A stretch of 6,691 nt of DNA from Candidatus Sulfopaludibacter sp. SbA3 (lineage in GTDB: Bacteria; Acidobacteriota; Terriglobia; 2-12-FULL-54-10): the NCBI GenBank assembly GCA_945865705.1, contig CAMBEY010000162.1:1-6691 (forward strand), in the 5' to 3' direction. This document shows, in pieces, positions 6,160-6,691 of this stretch. The notes beneath the pieces are model-generated. The model was not told the DNA's origin and made no database searches. It saw only the letters and a program-made list of their open reading frames with translations. Position numbers and translations under genes: made by a program. Numbering within the stretch: position 1 is the stretch's first letter; every line of letters begins with the position of its first letter.

Positions 6160-6194
6160 AGAGAGGCCCGAAGGCAATGCCTCCGGGCCTCTCT
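6160..6194 (-). terminator. Strong rho-independent terminator of the TonB-dependent receptor gene
   Basis: AGAGAGGCCCG (6160-6170) pairs with CGGGCCTCTCT (6184-6194) as an 11-base perfect stem. After a one-base A/C mismatch, AGGC (6172-6175) pairs with GCCT (6179-6182), closed by a three-base loop. On the minus strand the hairpin is followed, after CGTG, by TTTT. It lies 27 bases beyond the receptor stop codon, so it insulates the TPR-phosphatase unit from receptor transcription. Confidence 0.85.
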
Positions 6195-6221
6195 GAAAGA
6201 AAGCTCGTTTTGCTATGGTTG

Positions 6222-6691
6222 CTAGAAGGTAAAGCGCAGCGCAAGCTGAATCTGCCGCGCCGAGCCGACTGTGGATGAGATGCGTCCCGCGGCGGCCACT
6301 GGGGCCGCCGCCGAGTCGAATACGAGCGGGCTGGGCTGGGAAAAGTTAGGACGATTTAGCAGGTTGAAGAACTCGGCGCGGAATTGGAGGTTCTTGCCTT
6401 CAGTAATCGCCGCGTTCTTCATGAGTGAAAAGTCGACCGTGGCGGTTCCTGGCCCGATTACGGTGTTGCGGCCCAAATTGCCGTAGTAGCCCGATGGCGC
6501 GCCGGCTCGGCCACCCGACTGCGGGGCGAAGTTGGAGGGGTCGTAGTAGAACAATCCAGGGACCGCGCGCACCTCGGGAGATTCATAAACCGGATTATTC
6601 TCCCCGCCTGACTTTAGATCGGGGCGCACTGTGCCGCCAAACAATGTGTGGGAGAGCTGATTGTTGCTGGTGATGGACATGGGTGTGCCGG
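6222..6691 (-). CDS. C-terminal part of an Oar-like TonB-dependent outer-membrane receptor (5' end outside window)
   Basis: The frame is open from the right edge to the TAG stop at 6222-6224 and gives the last 156 or so residues of a beta-barrel protein. The ATG at 6680 is internal, since the frame continues upstream of it as GTP. Landmarks are FGGTVRPDLKSG, GYYGNLGRNTVIGPGTATVDFSLMKN, LQFRAEFFNLLNRPNFSQP and the closing RQIQLALRFTF. The terminal phenylalanine in an alternating hydrophobic strand is the outer-membrane barrel insertion signal. The NLGRN...GPG...D-SL-KN and RAEFFNLLN-NF pattern is characteristic of the large carboxypeptidase-regulatory/TonB receptors abundant in Acidobacteriota, thought to import polymers or other large nutrients. 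The substrate cannot be told from this fragment, and the plug and CarboxypepD_reg domains are outside the window. Confidence 0.88.
   Translation of the reverse strand, partial: GTPMSITSNNQLSHTLFGGTVRPDLKSGGENNPVYESPEVRAVPGLFYYDPSNFAPQSGGRAGAPSGYYGNLGRNTVIGPGTATVDFSLMKNAAITEGKNLQFRAEFFNLLNRPNFSQPSPLVFDSAAAPVAAAGRISSTVGSARQIQLALRFTF

Overview
The window looks like chromosomal DNA from a GC-rich Gram-negative bacterium, most likely an acidobacterium. The reasons are a C-terminal fragment of an Oar/CarboxypepD_reg-type TonB-dependent receptor of the style abundant in that phylum, several exported proteins in a row, and a probable futalosine-pathway menaquinone gene at the left edge. The taxonomic assignment is inference: there is no rRNA or other marker gene.

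Layout from left to right. Bases 2-112 are the last 36 codons of a plus-strand gene, probably the chorismate dehydratase MqnA. Everything else is read on the minus strand, so in transcription order from the right: (1) the end of a TonB-dependent outer-membrane receptor (6222-6691, 5' end outside the window), closed by a strong hairpin at 6160-6194; (2) an exported TPR protein (5022-5915); (3) a large secreted purple-acid-phosphatase-like metallophosphoesterase with a putative-Ig domain and four fibronectin type III repeats (2282-4981), 40 bases after the TPR gene and probably co-transcribed with it; (4) an exported DUF1028 (Ntn-hydrolase-like) protein with a C-terminal TPR region (1063-2073); (5) a ModA-like periplasmic binding lipoprotein (135-1010), closely following the DUF1028 gene and convergent with the mqnA fragment.

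All five minus-strand products appear to be exported: outer membrane, periplasmic or secreted. The TPR/phosphatase pair is plausibly one transcription unit with a candidate promoter at 6022-6050. DUF1028 and modA may form a second unit, although an AT-rich 52-base gap with a 9-base direct repeat could give modA its own control. No mobile element, CRISPR array, tRNA or rRNA was seen. The points most worth a second look are the architecture of the phosphatase and its TPR partner, the solitary ModA with a changed oxyanion-pocket motif, the DUF1028-TPR fusion beside it, and two stem-loops with the same 10-base core lying just beyond or at the ends of two different genes.
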